This document shows positions 44,931 to 53,784 of a stretch of DNA of 64,000 nucleotides, one piece after another; position 1 is the first letter of the stretch, and each line of letters starts with the position of its first letter. The stretch comes from Myxococcus dinghuensis. Lineage in GTDB: Bacteria; Myxococcota; Myxococcia; Myxococcales; Myxococcaceae. The DNA is taken from contig NZ_JAKCFB010000008.1 in NCBI RefSeq assembly GCF_024198235.1, positions 62,001-126,000 of the forward strand, given 5' to 3'. The notes under the pieces were generated by a model that was not told the origin of the DNA, made no database searches, and saw nothing but the letters and a program-made list of their open reading frames with translations. The translations under genes and the position numbers were made by a program.

Positions 44931-46256
44931 ATGGAAGGTCGCCTGCTGCTGAAGAACTGCGCTGTGTTCCGAGCGGACGGAAGGGTCCGTCGGGGCATGG
45001 CCGTGGTCGTCGAGGGCGGCATCATCCGGCGGGTCGCGCTGGATGCCCAGGTGCCCGTGTTGCCGGGCGACTGGGAGGTGGCGTGTCGAGGTCGTCTGGT
45101 GGCCCCCGGCCTGGTCGACAGTCACTCGCACCTCGTCAACGGGCAGTTGTTGCCGCCCAATGGCCAGTTCCTGCTCCTGCCGCCGCGTGAGCGGTTGGAG
45201 CGCATGCGCCGCGTGGCGCGACTGCTCACCGCCGAGGACATCGAGGCGCTGACCCGCTTCGCCGCCGCCCGCTCCCTTCGCGATGGCGTCACCCTGGTCG
45301 TGGAGCACCTGGCGTGCGCGGACGTCGCGGGAGGGCTCGCCGCCCAGGCCCGCGCCGCGGAGAGCGTGGGCCTGCGCATGCTGCTGAGCCACGCCACGCA
45401 CAGCATGGACGGCGCCGCCCAGGCCGACACGTGGCTCGAGGCCAACGTCGACTTCGCGCGCCGCCACGCGAAGCACCGGCTGGTGCGCGGCGCCCTGGGC
45501 TTCCACGCCTCCTACACCTGCGAGGACGCGCTCCTGTCTCGCATCGCCCGGCTCAGCACGGAGCTGGAGGTGCCCACCGTCTTCCACCTCGCGGAGAACG
45601 AGGACGACCTGAGCACCACCTACGCCCGCCACGGGCAGCGGGTGGTGCCCCGGCTGGATGCGCTGGGCCTGCTCGGTCCGCGCGCCGTCGCCGGCTATGC
45701 CCGCGCGCTCGACAACGCGGAGGCCACGCGCCTGGAGCAGACCGGGACGTTCGTCTCGCTCGCCGCGCGCGGTGTGCGCACGCTGGAGCGCGGCACCGAT
45801 CCCATGGAGGCCATCCTCCTGCGGCTGCACCTGCTCGGCCTGGGCACGGGCGGTCACGGCACCCTCCAGGACGAGCTGCTCGCGGCGCTCGTGGGCGTGC
45901 TGCGCATCTCCCGGGCGGGCCACCTGCCCGACGTGGACAGCACGCTGGCCCACCTGCTCGTCAACGGCCCGGCGGAGCTGTGCACGCGCCTGTTCGGGTT
46001 GCCCTCGGGCACGGTGGAGGAGGGCAGCCTCGCGGACCTCGTCGTCTACGACTCCATCCCCGCCGCGGACCCCGAGACGGGCTACTCGCCCTACCTCATC
46101 GGCCAGCTCTCCCGCTCGCCGGTGGCCTGGACGGTGGTGGACGGGCGGGTGTGCGTGCGAGAGGGGCAGTTGCTCGGGTCCGACTACGTGGACCTGTCCC
46201 GCGCCGCCACGGAGGCCCTGGAGCGCGTCTGGTCTCGCGCGCGGCTGGGAAGCTGA
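44931..46256 (+). CDS. SsnA-like amidohydrolase with lost metal-site residues
   Basis: 441 residues. The composite beta domain and TIM barrel of the amidohydrolase superfamily are visible: GRLVAPGLVDSHSH (HxH on strand 1, about 56-69) and VFHLAEN (strand 5 His, near 223). The stretch GALGFHASYTCEDALLSRI and the spacing of HG and RL after it resemble SsnA, a putative aminohydrolase often found with selenium-dependent hydroxylase genes. However the strand 6 His (normally AHG) is GY (AVAGYARAL) and the strand 8 Asp (normally GTDG) is Gly (GTGGHG). Those two residues are needed for catalysis in typical deaminases, so this protein is either inactive or works by another route. It starts 3 bases before the rRNA-methyltransferase region of its probable operon (13-base gap). 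Confidence 0.78.
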   Translation: MEGRLLLKNCAVFRADGRVRRGMAVVVEGGIIRRVALDAQVPVLPGDWEVACRGRLVAPGLVDSHSHLVNGQLLPPNGQFLLLPPRERLERMRRVARLLTAEDIEALTRFAAARSLRDGVTLVVEHLACADVAGGLAAQARAAESVGLRMLLSHATHSMDGAAQADTWLEANVDFARRHAKHRLVRGALGFHASYTCEDALLSRIARLSTELEVPTVFHLAENEDDLSTTYARHGQRVVPRLDALGLLGPRAVAGYARALDNAEATRLEQTGTFVSLAARGVRTLERGTDPMEAILLRLHLLGLGTGGHGTLQDELLAALVGVLRISRAGHLPDVDSTLAHLLVNGPAELCTRLFGLPSGTVEEGSLADLVVYDSIPAADPETGYSPYLIGQLSRSPVAWTVVDGRVCVREGQLLGSDYVDLSRAATEALERVWSRARLGS

Positions 46257-46269
46257 TACAGGGGCGTCC

Positions 46270-47244
46270 ATGCCCGCCCTCGTGGACACGCTCCGGGCCG
46301 CGCGCGCCAGGCGCGGTTCCCTGCTGACCGACTCCCACACCACCGCCTTCCGCGTCCTCCAGGGCGACGCGGACGGCGTGCCCGACGTGACGGCGGATCA
46401 GTTCGGCGGCCTGTGTGTCATCAGCCTCTACCGCGACTTCACGCCCCAGGAGGAGGCGGCGCTGCTCGACGCCGCCGTGGCCGCGTGGGCGCCCACGAGC
46501 GTCTACCTCAAGCGCCGCCCCCGCGAGGCCCGCGTGCTGGCCAACGTCGCCAAGGACACCCTGGCGCCGGAGGACGTCGCGAGGGGCGCGCCCGTGGAGT
46601 CGCTCACCGCGCTGGAGAACGGCCTGTCCTTCCTCATCCGCCCCGCGCAAGGGCTGTCGGTGGGGTTGTACCTGGATATGCGCGACACGCGCGCGTGGCT
46701 CCTGGGGCAGGCCCGGGGCCTGACGGTGCTCAACCTCTTCGCGTACACCTGCGCCTTCGGCGTCGTGGCGCGGGCGGGGGGCGCGAAGCGGGCGCTCAAC
46801 ATCGACGCCAGCCGGCGCGTCCTGGAATGGGGCGAGGAGAACGCGCGCCTCAACGGACAGTCCGTGGACCGCTACGACTACATCGCGGGGGACGTCTTCG
46901 ATTGGCTCCGGCGGCTGGCGAAGAAGGGCGAGTCCTTCGACCTGGTCATCGCCGATCCCCCGTCCTTCTCCAACACGAAGGAGGCCCGCTTCTCCGCGGC
47001 CCGCGACTACGCCCGGCTGGCCGAGGCCGCCGCCCGTGTGGTGGCCCCGGGAGGACGCCTGGTCGCCTGCTGCAACCACGCCGGCCTCCCCATGAAGCGC
47101 TTCGAGGGCATGGTGCTGGAGGGCATCGCCCTGGCGGGACGGCAGGGGCGGGTGGTGGGCTCGTCGGGTCCCTCGGCCCTCGACTTCCCGGCTCCGGCGG
47201 GACAGGAGCCCGCCCTGAAGGTGGCCTTCGTCCAACTTCGTTAG
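46270..47244 (+). CDS. Class I SAM-dependent rRNA methyltransferase (RlmI/RlmK-like, no PUA domain)
   Basis: 324 residues. An N-terminal EEHEE-type domain (about 1-115) contains FRVLQGDADGVPDVTADQFG, seen in RlmI (DGLPGLTVDRYG). The Rossmann methyltransferase domain (about 120-324) has SVGLYLDMRDTRAWL, VLNLFAYTCAFGV (SAM site) and catalytic-type motif IV ADPPSFSNTKEARF. In E. coli RlmI an N-terminal PUA domain precedes this; here it is absent. The target is probably a 5-methylcytosine in 23S rRNA. The ATG at 46270 lies 13 bases after the amidohydrolase stop. Confidence 0.85.
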   Translation: MPALVDTLRAARARRGSLLTDSHTTAFRVLQGDADGVPDVTADQFGGLCVISLYRDFTPQEEAALLDAAVAAWAPTSVYLKRRPREARVLANVAKDTLAPEDVARGAPVESLTALENGLSFLIRPAQGLSVGLYLDMRDTRAWLLGQARGLTVLNLFAYTCAFGVVARAGGAKRALNIDASRRVLEWGEENARLNGQSVDRYDYIAGDVFDWLRRLAKKGESFDLVIADPPSFSNTKEARFSAARDYARLAEAAARVVAPGGRLVACCNHAGLPMKRFEGMVLEGIALAGRQGRVVGSSGPSALDFPAPAGQEPALKVAFVQLR

Positions 47245-47266
47245 CGCGCCAGGGCGGTCACGGGTA

Positions 47267-48577
47267 ATGTTCCGTAACGACATGTCTCCCGCCGCACCGC
47301 AGCAGCGTGACACCGGACGCTTTGGCAAGTACCGGCTCATCGACCGGATCGCCGTGGGAGGGATGGCCGAAATCTTCCTCGCGAACCAGGAAGGTGAGGA
47401 TGGGCGCGAGACGTCCGTCGTCATCAAGCGCATCCGCCCGCACCTGTCCAAGCACGCGGCCTTCGTGAAGATGTTCCTCAACGAGGCGCGGCTGGCCGCC
47501 CAGCTCAACCACCCCAACGTCGTGCAGATCCACGACCTGGGGAAGATCGCCGAGAGCTACTTCATCGCCATGGAGTACGTGGCGGGCCGGGACATGCGGC
47601 GCGTCGTGCCCAAGGCGGAGGCGCTCGGCATCCCCTTCCCGCTGGTGTACGCGGTGAAGATCGCCTCGTGTGTCTGCGCGGGGCTGCATCACGCGCACAC
47701 CAAGGTGGACCTCTACGACAACCCGCTCAACATCGTTCACCGGGACGTGTCGCCGGAGAACATCGTCGTCGCCTTCGACGGCTCGGTGAAGATCCTCGAC
47801 TTCGGCATCGCCAAGGCCGCCAACCAGGTGGGCCAGACGCGCACCGGCGAAATCAAGGGCAAGCTCAGCTACATGAGCCCGGAGCAGTGCCTGGGCAAGA
47901 CGCTCGACTGTCGCAGCGACGTCTTCTCCCTGGGCGTGGTGCTCTACGAGTGGCTCACCGGCTTCAAGCTCTTCACCGGCGAGTCGGAGGTCGCGGTGAT
48001 GCGCAGCATCACCGAGGGGAAGATCTACGCGCCGTCGTACTTCCGCGAGGACCTCCCGGAGAAGGTGGAGGCCATCCTCATGAAGGCGCTGGAGCGCGAC
48101 CGGGACCGGCGCTACCAGTCCGCGGAGGAGATGCAGCGCGACCTGGACGCGTTCCTGGACGCCTACGACTTCACGCCCACGCCGCTGCACCTGGCCAACT
48201 TCATCAAGCAGCTCTTCGAGGAGGAGCTCCAGGAGGAGCAGCGCCGCCATCGTGCTCGCGCCGCCACCGCGCCCACGTCCGAGGAGGCGTTGGAGCTGTC
48301 GGAGGTGGTGGCCGCGCTGGACACGGAGGGGCCTCCGGTGCCCCCCGAGCCCCCCGTCCCGGAGCCGTCTCCCGCCACCACCGCGCCCATCACCCTCCCG
48401 CCGGGCATCGCGGCGTTGGCGCCGGGGGGCCCCGAGGTCCGCACCGAGCCGCACATGCTGGCCGTCCCCCTCTCGCGCGACGTGGCGGAGGCCCTGGATG
48501 CCGTCGCGCGCCGCAACGGCGTTCCGGCCGGGCGCATGGTGGCGGAGCTCCTCGAAGCCTGGCTCAAGTACCGCTGA
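47267..48577 (+). CDS. Ser/Thr protein kinase with C-terminal ribbon-helix-helix-like tail
   Basis: 436 residues. The kinase domain (about 19-295) has a Gly loop variant AVGGMAEIF, Lys54 (VVIKR), HRDVSPEN with Asp160, DFG with Asp178 and the APE-equivalent MSPEQ. There is no transmembrane segment, so it is cytoplasmic, unlike many Ser/Thr kinases. A Pro-rich linker (about 340-395) leads to the last ~40 residues, MLAVPLSRDVAEALDAVARR then NGVPAGRMVAELLEAWLKYR, which have the beta-helix-helix pattern of CopG/Arc-type DNA-binding proteins. Myxobacteria have over a hundred such kinases. The ATG at 47267 or 47282; the truA gene starts 1 base after its stop, so they are co-transcribed. Confidence 0.9.
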   Translation: MFRNDMSPAAPQQRDTGRFGKYRLIDRIAVGGMAEIFLANQEGEDGRETSVVIKRIRPHLSKHAAFVKMFLNEARLAAQLNHPNVVQIHDLGKIAESYFIAMEYVAGRDMRRVVPKAEALGIPFPLVYAVKIASCVCAGLHHAHTKVDLYDNPLNIVHRDVSPENIVVAFDGSVKILDFGIAKAANQVGQTRTGEIKGKLSYMSPEQCLGKTLDCRSDVFSLGVVLYEWLTGFKLFTGESEVAVMRSITEGKIYAPSYFREDLPEKVEAILMKALERDRDRRYQSAEEMQRDLDAFLDAYDFTPTPLHLANFIKQLFEEELQEEQRRHRARAATAPTSEEALELSEVVAALDTEGPPVPPEPPVPEPSPATTAPITLPPGIAALAPGGPEVRTEPHMLAVPLSRDVAEALDAVARRNGVPAGRMVAELLEAWLKYR

Positions 48578-48578
48578 C

Positions 48579-49376
48579 ATGCCCCGGCTGAAGCTGACGC
48601 TCGAGTACGAGGGCACGGGGTATGTCGGGTGGCAGGTGCAGCCCAACGGTCCGTCGCTCCAATCCGTGCTGGAGTCGTCCCTGGCGAAGCTGCTCGGCGC
48701 GCCGGTGTCCGTGCGCTCCGCCGGGCGCACCGACGCGGGCGTCCATGCCACCGGGCAGGTGGTGAGCTTCGACACGGAGCGGACGCTGCCCCTGAAGGCG
48801 TACGTCATGGGGCTCAACAGCCTGCTGCCGGAGGACGTGGCGGTGGTGGACGCGGTGGAGGCGCCGGAGGGCTTCGACCCACGTCGCTGGTCCCGAGGCA
48901 AGCGCTACCGGTACCGGGTGAGCAATCGCCGGTCGCGTTCTCCGCTGCGTCGCGCGACCCATTGGGAGGTCTTCGCGCCGCTGGACGTGGAGGCCATGCG
49001 CCGCGCGGCGGCGTCCCTGGTGGGACGGCACGACTTCTCGTCCTTCCGGGCGGCGGACTGCCAGGCGAAGCACGCGGTGCGCGAGGTGTGGAAGGTGGCC
49101 GTGGAGGGCACTCCGGGAGGGGACATCTCCTTCGTGGTGGAGGGCACGGCCTTCTTGAAGCACATGGTGCGCAACCTGGTGGGGACGCTGATGGAGGTGG
49201 GCAAGGGGCGCAAGCCGGAGGCCTGGGTCGCGGAGGTGCTCGCCGCCAGGGACCGCAAGCGCGCCGGGCCCACCGCGCCGGCCCATGGGCTGGTGATGGA
49301 GGAGGTGTTCTACGGGGACGGGCCGCCTCCTCGGACGCCAGGGGCCCAGACGGACACGGACGAGGACGAGGGCTGA
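48579..49376 (+). CDS. truA: tRNA pseudouridine(38-40) synthase TruA
   Basis: 265 residues. The catalytic Asp52 is in RSAGRTDAGVHATG. Family segments EYEGTGYVGWQVQPNGPSLQ (given by motif), RGKRYRYRV, GRHDFSSFRA and FLKHMVRNLVGTLMEVG are all present. It makes pseudouridine at positions 38-40 in the anticodon arm of tRNAs. The ATG at 48579 immediately follows the kinase stop, and the protein matches TruA from its first residues (PRLKLTLEYEG). Confidence 0.97.
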   Translation: MPRLKLTLEYEGTGYVGWQVQPNGPSLQSVLESSLAKLLGAPVSVRSAGRTDAGVHATGQVVSFDTERTLPLKAYVMGLNSLLPEDVAVVDAVEAPEGFDPRRWSRGKRYRYRVSNRRSRSPLRRATHWEVFAPLDVEAMRRAAASLVGRHDFSSFRAADCQAKHAVREVWKVAVEGTPGGDISFVVEGTAFLKHMVRNLVGTLMEVGKGRKPEAWVAEVLAARDRKRAGPTAPAHGLVMEEVFYGDGPPPRTPGAQTDTDEDEG

Positions 49377-49396
49377 ACTGAGGTAGGCTGCCCTCC

Positions 49397-50329
49397 GTGA
49401 GTCCCAAGACGAGTGCCCTCGAGCCGCTTCGCGTCCGCATCCGCCGCTTCCAGTTCATCGTGGGACTGGGGTTCCTGGCGTTGATTGGTGGCTCGATTCT
49501 CAGTGTCTCGCTGACCCTCCGGTTGTCCCAGCGCATCCAGTCGCTGCCCTTCGGCGCGCTCAAGACGCTGATGGCGGTGGTCCTGGAGAACCTGTGGGTC
49601 CTCGTCGTGCTGCCGGTGCTCTGCTACGGCGCCGCGCGGGTGATGGAGCTGAAGCCGTGGAACACCGCGGCCGGCTCGGCCGTGTCCGGGGCGGGGTTCG
49701 TGCTGGCCCTGGGATTCGTACAGGGGGGCGTGGACTCGCTCTGGTTCGGCGGGCTGGGCTCGGTGCTGAACGTGCTCGCCTTCGGTGTGGGCGTCGTCAT
49801 CTGCGCCCGGGCGGTGATGATGGGGCGCGCGGCGGCGGAGATGCAGTCGCAGAAGGCGCAGAACAAGTCCGAGGATCGTCGGTCCGAGTACGACGAGTTC
49901 CTCCGCGCGGCGGAGCAGGGCGGCGCCCGGCTCGAACAGCGCGAGGCCGCGGCCGCCGCGAGCGCCTCCGCGTCGGTCGCCACCGGGACTGGCCCCAGTG
50001 AGACGTCGCCTGCGGTGGAGACTGGAAAGGTCGATACCGCGGTGGGGGCCGTGCCTGACTCGCGCCCCATGCCGGATACCGGGCGCATCGACGTCGCGAC
50101 CGCCGCGCTCCTGGATGTGGCGCGTGATGGGAAGGGGGGCGACGCCTCGGTGGAGGTCCGGGAGGGGACCGCCCGTCTCGAAGCGGTGCCCCGCACCGAA
50201 TCCAGCATCGCTGCAGAGGTGCTCGCCGCGCCGCAGGCCTCGACGGAACAGGTCTCCGCTGACGCGGCGCAGGCTCAGCCGAATGGGGCAGATGCCCCTG
50301 CCGAAGCGCCGAAGTCTCCAGGGGCCTGA
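49397..50329 (+). CDS. Membrane protein with acidic, Ala-rich C-terminal tail, function unknown
   Basis: 310 residues from GTG 49397. Three or four hydrophobic segments lie within the first 145 residues (FIVGLGFLALIGGSILSVSL, LWVLVVLPVLCYGAA, and a third pair after 95). From 150 on the protein is hydrophilic, rich in Ala, Glu, Thr and Val, with no fold I can name. The tail ends in a degenerate repeat that continues beyond the stop codon as decayed DNA (see repeat at 50276), so the gene was probably once longer. It follows truA at 20 bases. Confidence 0.6.
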   Translation: MSPKTSALEPLRVRIRRFQFIVGLGFLALIGGSILSVSLTLRLSQRIQSLPFGALKTLMAVVLENLWVLVVLPVLCYGAARVMELKPWNTAAGSAVSGAGFVLALGFVQGGVDSLWFGGLGSVLNVLAFGVGVVICARAVMMGRAAAEMQSQKAQNKSEDRRSEYDEFLRAAEQGGARLEQREAAAAASASASVATGTGPSETSPAVETGKVDTAVGAVPDSRPMPDTGRIDVATAALLDVARDGKGGDASVEVREGTARLEAVPRTESSIAAEVLAAPQASTEQVSADAAQAQPNGADAPAEAPKSPGA

Positions 50330-50520
50330 CGCGCGAGTCGCAGCGCCGAGCAGCCTCCGTCGAATGGGGCGGAGGCCCCCGCCGACGTTCCGCTGTCTCT
50401 GGCGGCCTGCGCGCGAGCATCAATGCCGGGCAGGCCCGGCCGAATCGGGCCGAGTCGTTCGGCGAAGCCCCGAAGGCGTGAGCCTCGATGCCGCGCGACC
50501 TCAGCCGAACGACGGGAGGC
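50276..50520 (+). repeat. Degenerate tandem repeats of about 75-80 bp spanning the end of the preceding gene
   Basis: Three to four imperfect copies of CAGCC-x-GAATGGGGC-x-GA, then GCCCC-GCCGA and a GC-rich spacer begin near 50276, 50348, 50428 and 50500. The first copy encodes QPNGADAPAEAP at the end of the preceding membrane protein; the second, in another frame, would encode SNGAEAPADVP. Frameshifts and stops have broken the later copies. The 282-bp gap before the antiporter gene holds nothing else. Confidence 0.6.
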
Positions 50521-50611
50521 TCACGCCAAGGCCTCGTCGTCGTGATTCGGTGCCGTCCATCCGGGCCGACCCGGCCACCTCCGTCGTGGAGGTGGCCGAA
50601 CGTCCCCGCGC

Positions 50612-52216
50612 TCAGGTCCCCACGGCGGGCGTGGGCGGCGTCGCCGGCACGTTGGTATGGGCCTCGGCGGCGTCCGCCTGGGCGATGCGCTCGTCCAGCT
50701 CCGCGGTGAGGTGCTCGAACGCCTCCTTGCCGATGGTCGCCGACTGGTAGGCCTTGAGCAGCGACTCCTTCTCCACGATGAGCACGCGGCGCACGGCCTC
50801 CTGGTGCTCCTCCTCGTGGAAGCGCATGGACTGCTGCTTCAGCTCGGTGAGCTCCTTCTCCGTCGTGGTCTCCTTCTGCTGGTACTCGCGCTCCAACTGG
50901 CCCAGCACGTCCGCGGGAATCTCACGCGTGCGGCGCATGGCCTCCAGGGCGGCCAGCGCCGCGTGGATGGCACCCAGCCGGCCGCGCGCCAGCTCGTACT
51001 GCTCCTGGTACTCGTCCTTCATGCCCGTGATGCCCAGCCGCCGCAGCAGCGGCGCCATGGTCAGGCCCTGGACGATGATGGACAGCACCACGACGCCGAA
51101 CGTCATGTTCACCAGCAGCTCGCGGTGCGGGAAGTCCGGCGGGAGACCGAGCACGAGCACCATGGAGATGGCGCCACGCAGGCCGCTCCACGTGAGCACC
51201 GCGGTCCACGACCAGGGCAGGCGCTCCGACGTGCGCCTCAAGAGGGCGGACACGCCGTAGACGACCACCGCGCGGCCGACCAGCACCGCCATGTAGGCCG
51301 CGAGGATGGGCTTCCACGACGCCAGCAGCGAGCTGACCTCCACCTCCATGCCGATGAGGAGGAACACCACCGAGTTGAGCGCGAAGGACCAGTACTCCCA
51401 GAAGCTCTCCACCGCGACGCGCACCGTGGGGCTCATGCCCTCGTGCGTGGCCCAGTTGCCGCACAGCATGCCCGCCACCACCGTCGCGATGACGCCCGAG
51501 TAGTGGAAGTGCTCCGCCACCACGAACGAGCCGTACGCGGCGATGACCGTGCAGGTGATCTCCACCATGGCGTCGTCCACGCGCTTGATGACCCGCGCGG
51601 CGGCGTAGCCCACCGCCGTGCCCACCAGCGCGCCCATGCCCGCCACCTTGATGAAGTCGAACACCGCCCCGCCCACCGTGAAGTGGCCACCCATGGCCAC
51701 GTTCACCACCAGCGTGAACAGCACCACGGCGGTGCCGTCGTTGAGCAGGCTCTCGCCCTCCACCAGGAGCAGCAGCCGCTTGGGGGCGCCCAGCGACTTG
51801 AACAACGCCACCACCGCGATGGGGTCCGTCGACACGATGACCGCGGCGAACACCAGCGCCGGAATCACGCCGAAGCCCTCGACGACGTTCATCCGCTCCA
51901 CCAGCGGCGACAGGATGAGCGCCGTCAGACCCGCGGACGCCGCCACGCCCGGAATCGCCATCGAGTGGATGGTCAGCTTGTTCTTCCAGAACTTGCGGAA
52001 CTCCACATGGAAGGCCGCCTCGAACAACAGGCCGGGGAGGATGATCGCGAACAGCAACTCCTTGGTGAGGTGCGGGGGCTCGAATGCGTGCACCGCGCCC
52101 AGCGACAACCCCGCCACCACCAGGGCCACCGTGTAGGGAATCTTGAAGTACCGCGCCGCGATGGCCACCGCGGTCGCGACTGCGAAGATGAGGACGAAGG
52201 CCAGCTCGAAATGCAT
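50612..52216 (-). CDS. Cation/proton antiporter, NhaP/CPA1 family
   Basis: 534 residues. About 12 hydrophobic segments span 1-410, with the antiporter core TDPIAVVALFKSLG (transport Asp in VSTDPIAV), GESLLNDGTAVVLF and GLRGAISMVLVLGLP, signatures of the CPA1 (Na+/H+ or K+/H+) family. The cytoplasmic C-terminus (about 415-534) is a charged coiled coil (REYQQKETTTEKELTELKQ), probably regulatory. The gene stands alone. The ATG at 52216 starts directly with the first membrane helix (MHFELAFVLIFAVA). Confidence 0.92.
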   Translation of the reverse strand: MHFELAFVLIFAVATAVAIAARYFKIPYTVALVVAGLSLGAVHAFEPPHLTKELLFAIILPGLLFEAAFHVEFRKFWKNKLTIHSMAIPGVAASAGLTALILSPLVERMNVVEGFGVIPALVFAAVIVSTDPIAVVALFKSLGAPKRLLLLVEGESLLNDGTAVVLFTLVVNVAMGGHFTVGGAVFDFIKVAGMGALVGTAVGYAAARVIKRVDDAMVEITCTVIAAYGSFVVAEHFHYSGVIATVVAGMLCGNWATHEGMSPTVRVAVESFWEYWSFALNSVVFLLIGMEVEVSSLLASWKPILAAYMAVLVGRAVVVYGVSALLRRTSERLPWSWTAVLTWSGLRGAISMVLVLGLPPDFPHRELLVNMTFGVVVLSIIVQGLTMAPLLRRLGITGMKDEYQEQYELARGRLGAIHAALAALEAMRRTREIPADVLGQLEREYQQKETTTEKELTELKQQSMRFHEEEHQEAVRRVLIVEKESLLKAYQSATIGKEAFEHLTAELDERIAQADAAEAHTNVPATPPTPAVGT

Positions 52217-52315
52217 CGTTCCCTTGCCTGCTTTGAATTCAAACGGGTCGGGAACCCTACCGCAGTCGCGGAGTGGTGAGGACCCTCCAATCTCGGGGAA
52301 ATGGCGGGTGGTCGC

Positions 52316-53188
52316 CTACCCGGTTCCCAGGAGGGCCTCGAAGAGCAGGCGAGGGTCGAGCCCTGGTGGCAGGCCGGAGACGCCGCCGTCGTTCACCTCG
52401 ACGACGACCCAGCCGCCGTCCTCCAGCATGGCGACGTCGAGGGTGAAGAAGGGCGAGTCGACGCGGCGGCCCAGGGGCTCGAAGGCGGTGAAGTCCGGCA
52501 CCTCGACGTCGAACTCGTGGTACGGCTCGGCGGCGAGCAGGCGCCCGCGTCCGAAGAAGAGGCGGAACTCCAGGTGCGCGGGGCCGGTGGGCGTGCGGCC
52601 GAACACCTTGAGGGGCAGGTAGCGGCGCACGACGATGCCCCGCTCGAACCGCTCGCCGCGCTCCTCCACCAGCGCGGCGCACGTCCGCGCGAAGTCCTCG
52701 CGGGTGGCGCCCGCGGGCACGAAGCACGCCTCGGCCCAGCGCTCCTTCGCGGACTTCACGTGGTCCTTGATGAGCCACGGTCCCGGCCCGAGCGCCTGTG
52801 CGGCGCGCCAGGCCTCGTCCGCGTCCGTGTCCTCGGTCCACACCGAGCGCGCGGTGTACGGCGCGAGCTCCGGATACCACTGGGGCAGGTAGTGCGCGGC
52901 GGCGTACTGTTCGGGGGACGTGAACAGGCGGTGGCCCCGCTCGCGCAGGGCCTCGTCGAGCGCGGTGTACTCGTCCTCGGTGAGCATCCAGCCCCGGTAG
53001 AGCAGCCGCAGCGCGCCGTGCTCGGGCACCGCCTCGAGCGCCCGGGCGGTGTTCCCGGACAGGAGCGCGGCCAGGTCCACCTGGTACGTCTCCAGGCCCA
53101 GGGACTCCGCGGCCTCGGCCTCCACGTCGAAGGTGTCGTACTGGCCGGGATTGCGGCCGAAGAGGACGGCGCGGACGGGACGGGCCAT
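52316..53188 (-). CDS. ATP-grasp domain protein (DUF4343-like)
   Basis: 290 residues. The N-terminal ~115 residues bind or pre-organise the substrate (LFGRNPGQYDTFDVEAEAAE). An ATP-grasp fold follows, with WLIKDHVKSAKERW (ATP-binding Lys), RRYLPLKVFG and the Mg-binding end VVEVNDGGVSGLP. Members of this type ligate a carboxylate to an amine or another nucleophile; the substrate here is unknown. It starts 2 bases after the small Cys-rich protein gene, so both are in one transcript and may act together. Confidence 0.75.
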   Translation of the reverse strand: MARPVRAVLFGRNPGQYDTFDVEAEAAESLGLETYQVDLAALLSGNTARALEAVPEHGALRLLYRGWMLTEDEYTALDEALRERGHRLFTSPEQYAAAHYLPQWYPELAPYTARSVWTEDTDADEAWRAAQALGPGPWLIKDHVKSAKERWAEACFVPAGATREDFARTCAALVEERGERFERGIVVRRYLPLKVFGRTPTGPAHLEFRLFFGRGRLLAAEPYHEFDVEVPDFTAFEPLGRRVDSPFFTLDVAMLEDGGWVVVEVNDGGVSGLPPGLDPRLLFEALLGTG

Positions 53189-53190
53189 GG

Positions 53191-53514
53191 CTAGTTCCCT
53201 CCCCGGCGCCGGGCCTCGAAGACGGTGCCCCTCAGGACGAGCGTCGCGAGCAGTCGCTCGGGAACCCGGCCCCGTCCGCCGAAGATGAGCTCCAGCGCGT
53301 GTCGCGGCGTGGGGCCCTCCAACGCGCCGCCGCAGCTCCGGCAGGGGGACCCGCCCTGCTCACAGCCATCACACCAGAAGCGCTGGCACGCCGGACAATG
53401 GTGATACCGGACGCGGAAGCGCGCCGGGTCCGCGGCCGCCATGGGGTTGCCCCCGGGGTCCACGGAGAGGGAGACGAGACGAGGACAGCCTCCAGCACAT
53501 TCTGCGAGGGGCAT
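53191..53514 (-). CDS. Small cysteine-rich zinc-ribbon-like protein
   Basis: 107 residues from ATG 53514. Five or more Cys pairs are present: CAGGC near the N-terminus, then CPAC, CDGC and CRSC within about 30 residues (residues ~41-70), with His pairs nearby (YHHCPAC). This is the pattern of one or two zinc ribbons. The C-terminus has a basic, hydrophobic stretch. It is followed at 2 bases by the ATP-grasp gene. It could be a scaffold or substrate of that ligase. The longer frame up to 53664 is out of character and is not used. Confidence 0.55.
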   Translation of the reverse strand: MPLAECAGGCPRLVSLSVDPGGNPMAAADPARFRVRYHHCPACQRFWCDGCEQGGSPCRSCGGALEGPTPRHALELIFGGRGRVPERLLATLVLRGTVFEARRRGGN

Positions 53515-53742
53515 GCACGGCCTTTCGTCGAGGAGTCTGCGCGGCCACCCCCCGGTACATCCAGGACTTCGACCTGGGCGGGACGGGGAGGGGACGCGAG
53601 CGCAGCCCAGACGCGGGCACACGCGGAGCCTGACGCTGGGCGGCGGATTCTCACGCCCGGCCACGTGCTCGGCTTCGAGGAGGAAAGGGTGCTTCTGGGA
53701 CCCGACGCGGTGGCCGGGTGGAGCCTGACGACGGCCCTCTCA

Positions 53743-53771
53743 CCGCTCCGGCCGGACGAGGGCCGGAGCGG
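53743..53771 (-). terminator. Hairpin after argC, probable terminator of the arginine operon
   Basis: CCGCTCCGGCC (53743-53753) pairs perfectly with GGCCGGAGCGG (53761-53771) over 11 bp with a 7-nt loop, just after the argC stop. No T run, so it may need Rho. The rest of the 270-bp gap before the zinc-ribbon gene holds nothing I recognise. Confidence 0.6.
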
Positions 53772-53784
53772 GAGGGGCAGGGGG

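Noticed and set aside
44931..46256. Reading the SsnA-like gene as part of a selenium-dependent hydroxylase cluster linked to the selenoprotein at 9 kb
   Set aside because: No molybdenum hydroxylase or selenium gene is adjacent, the distance is 35 kb and the catalytic residues are changed.
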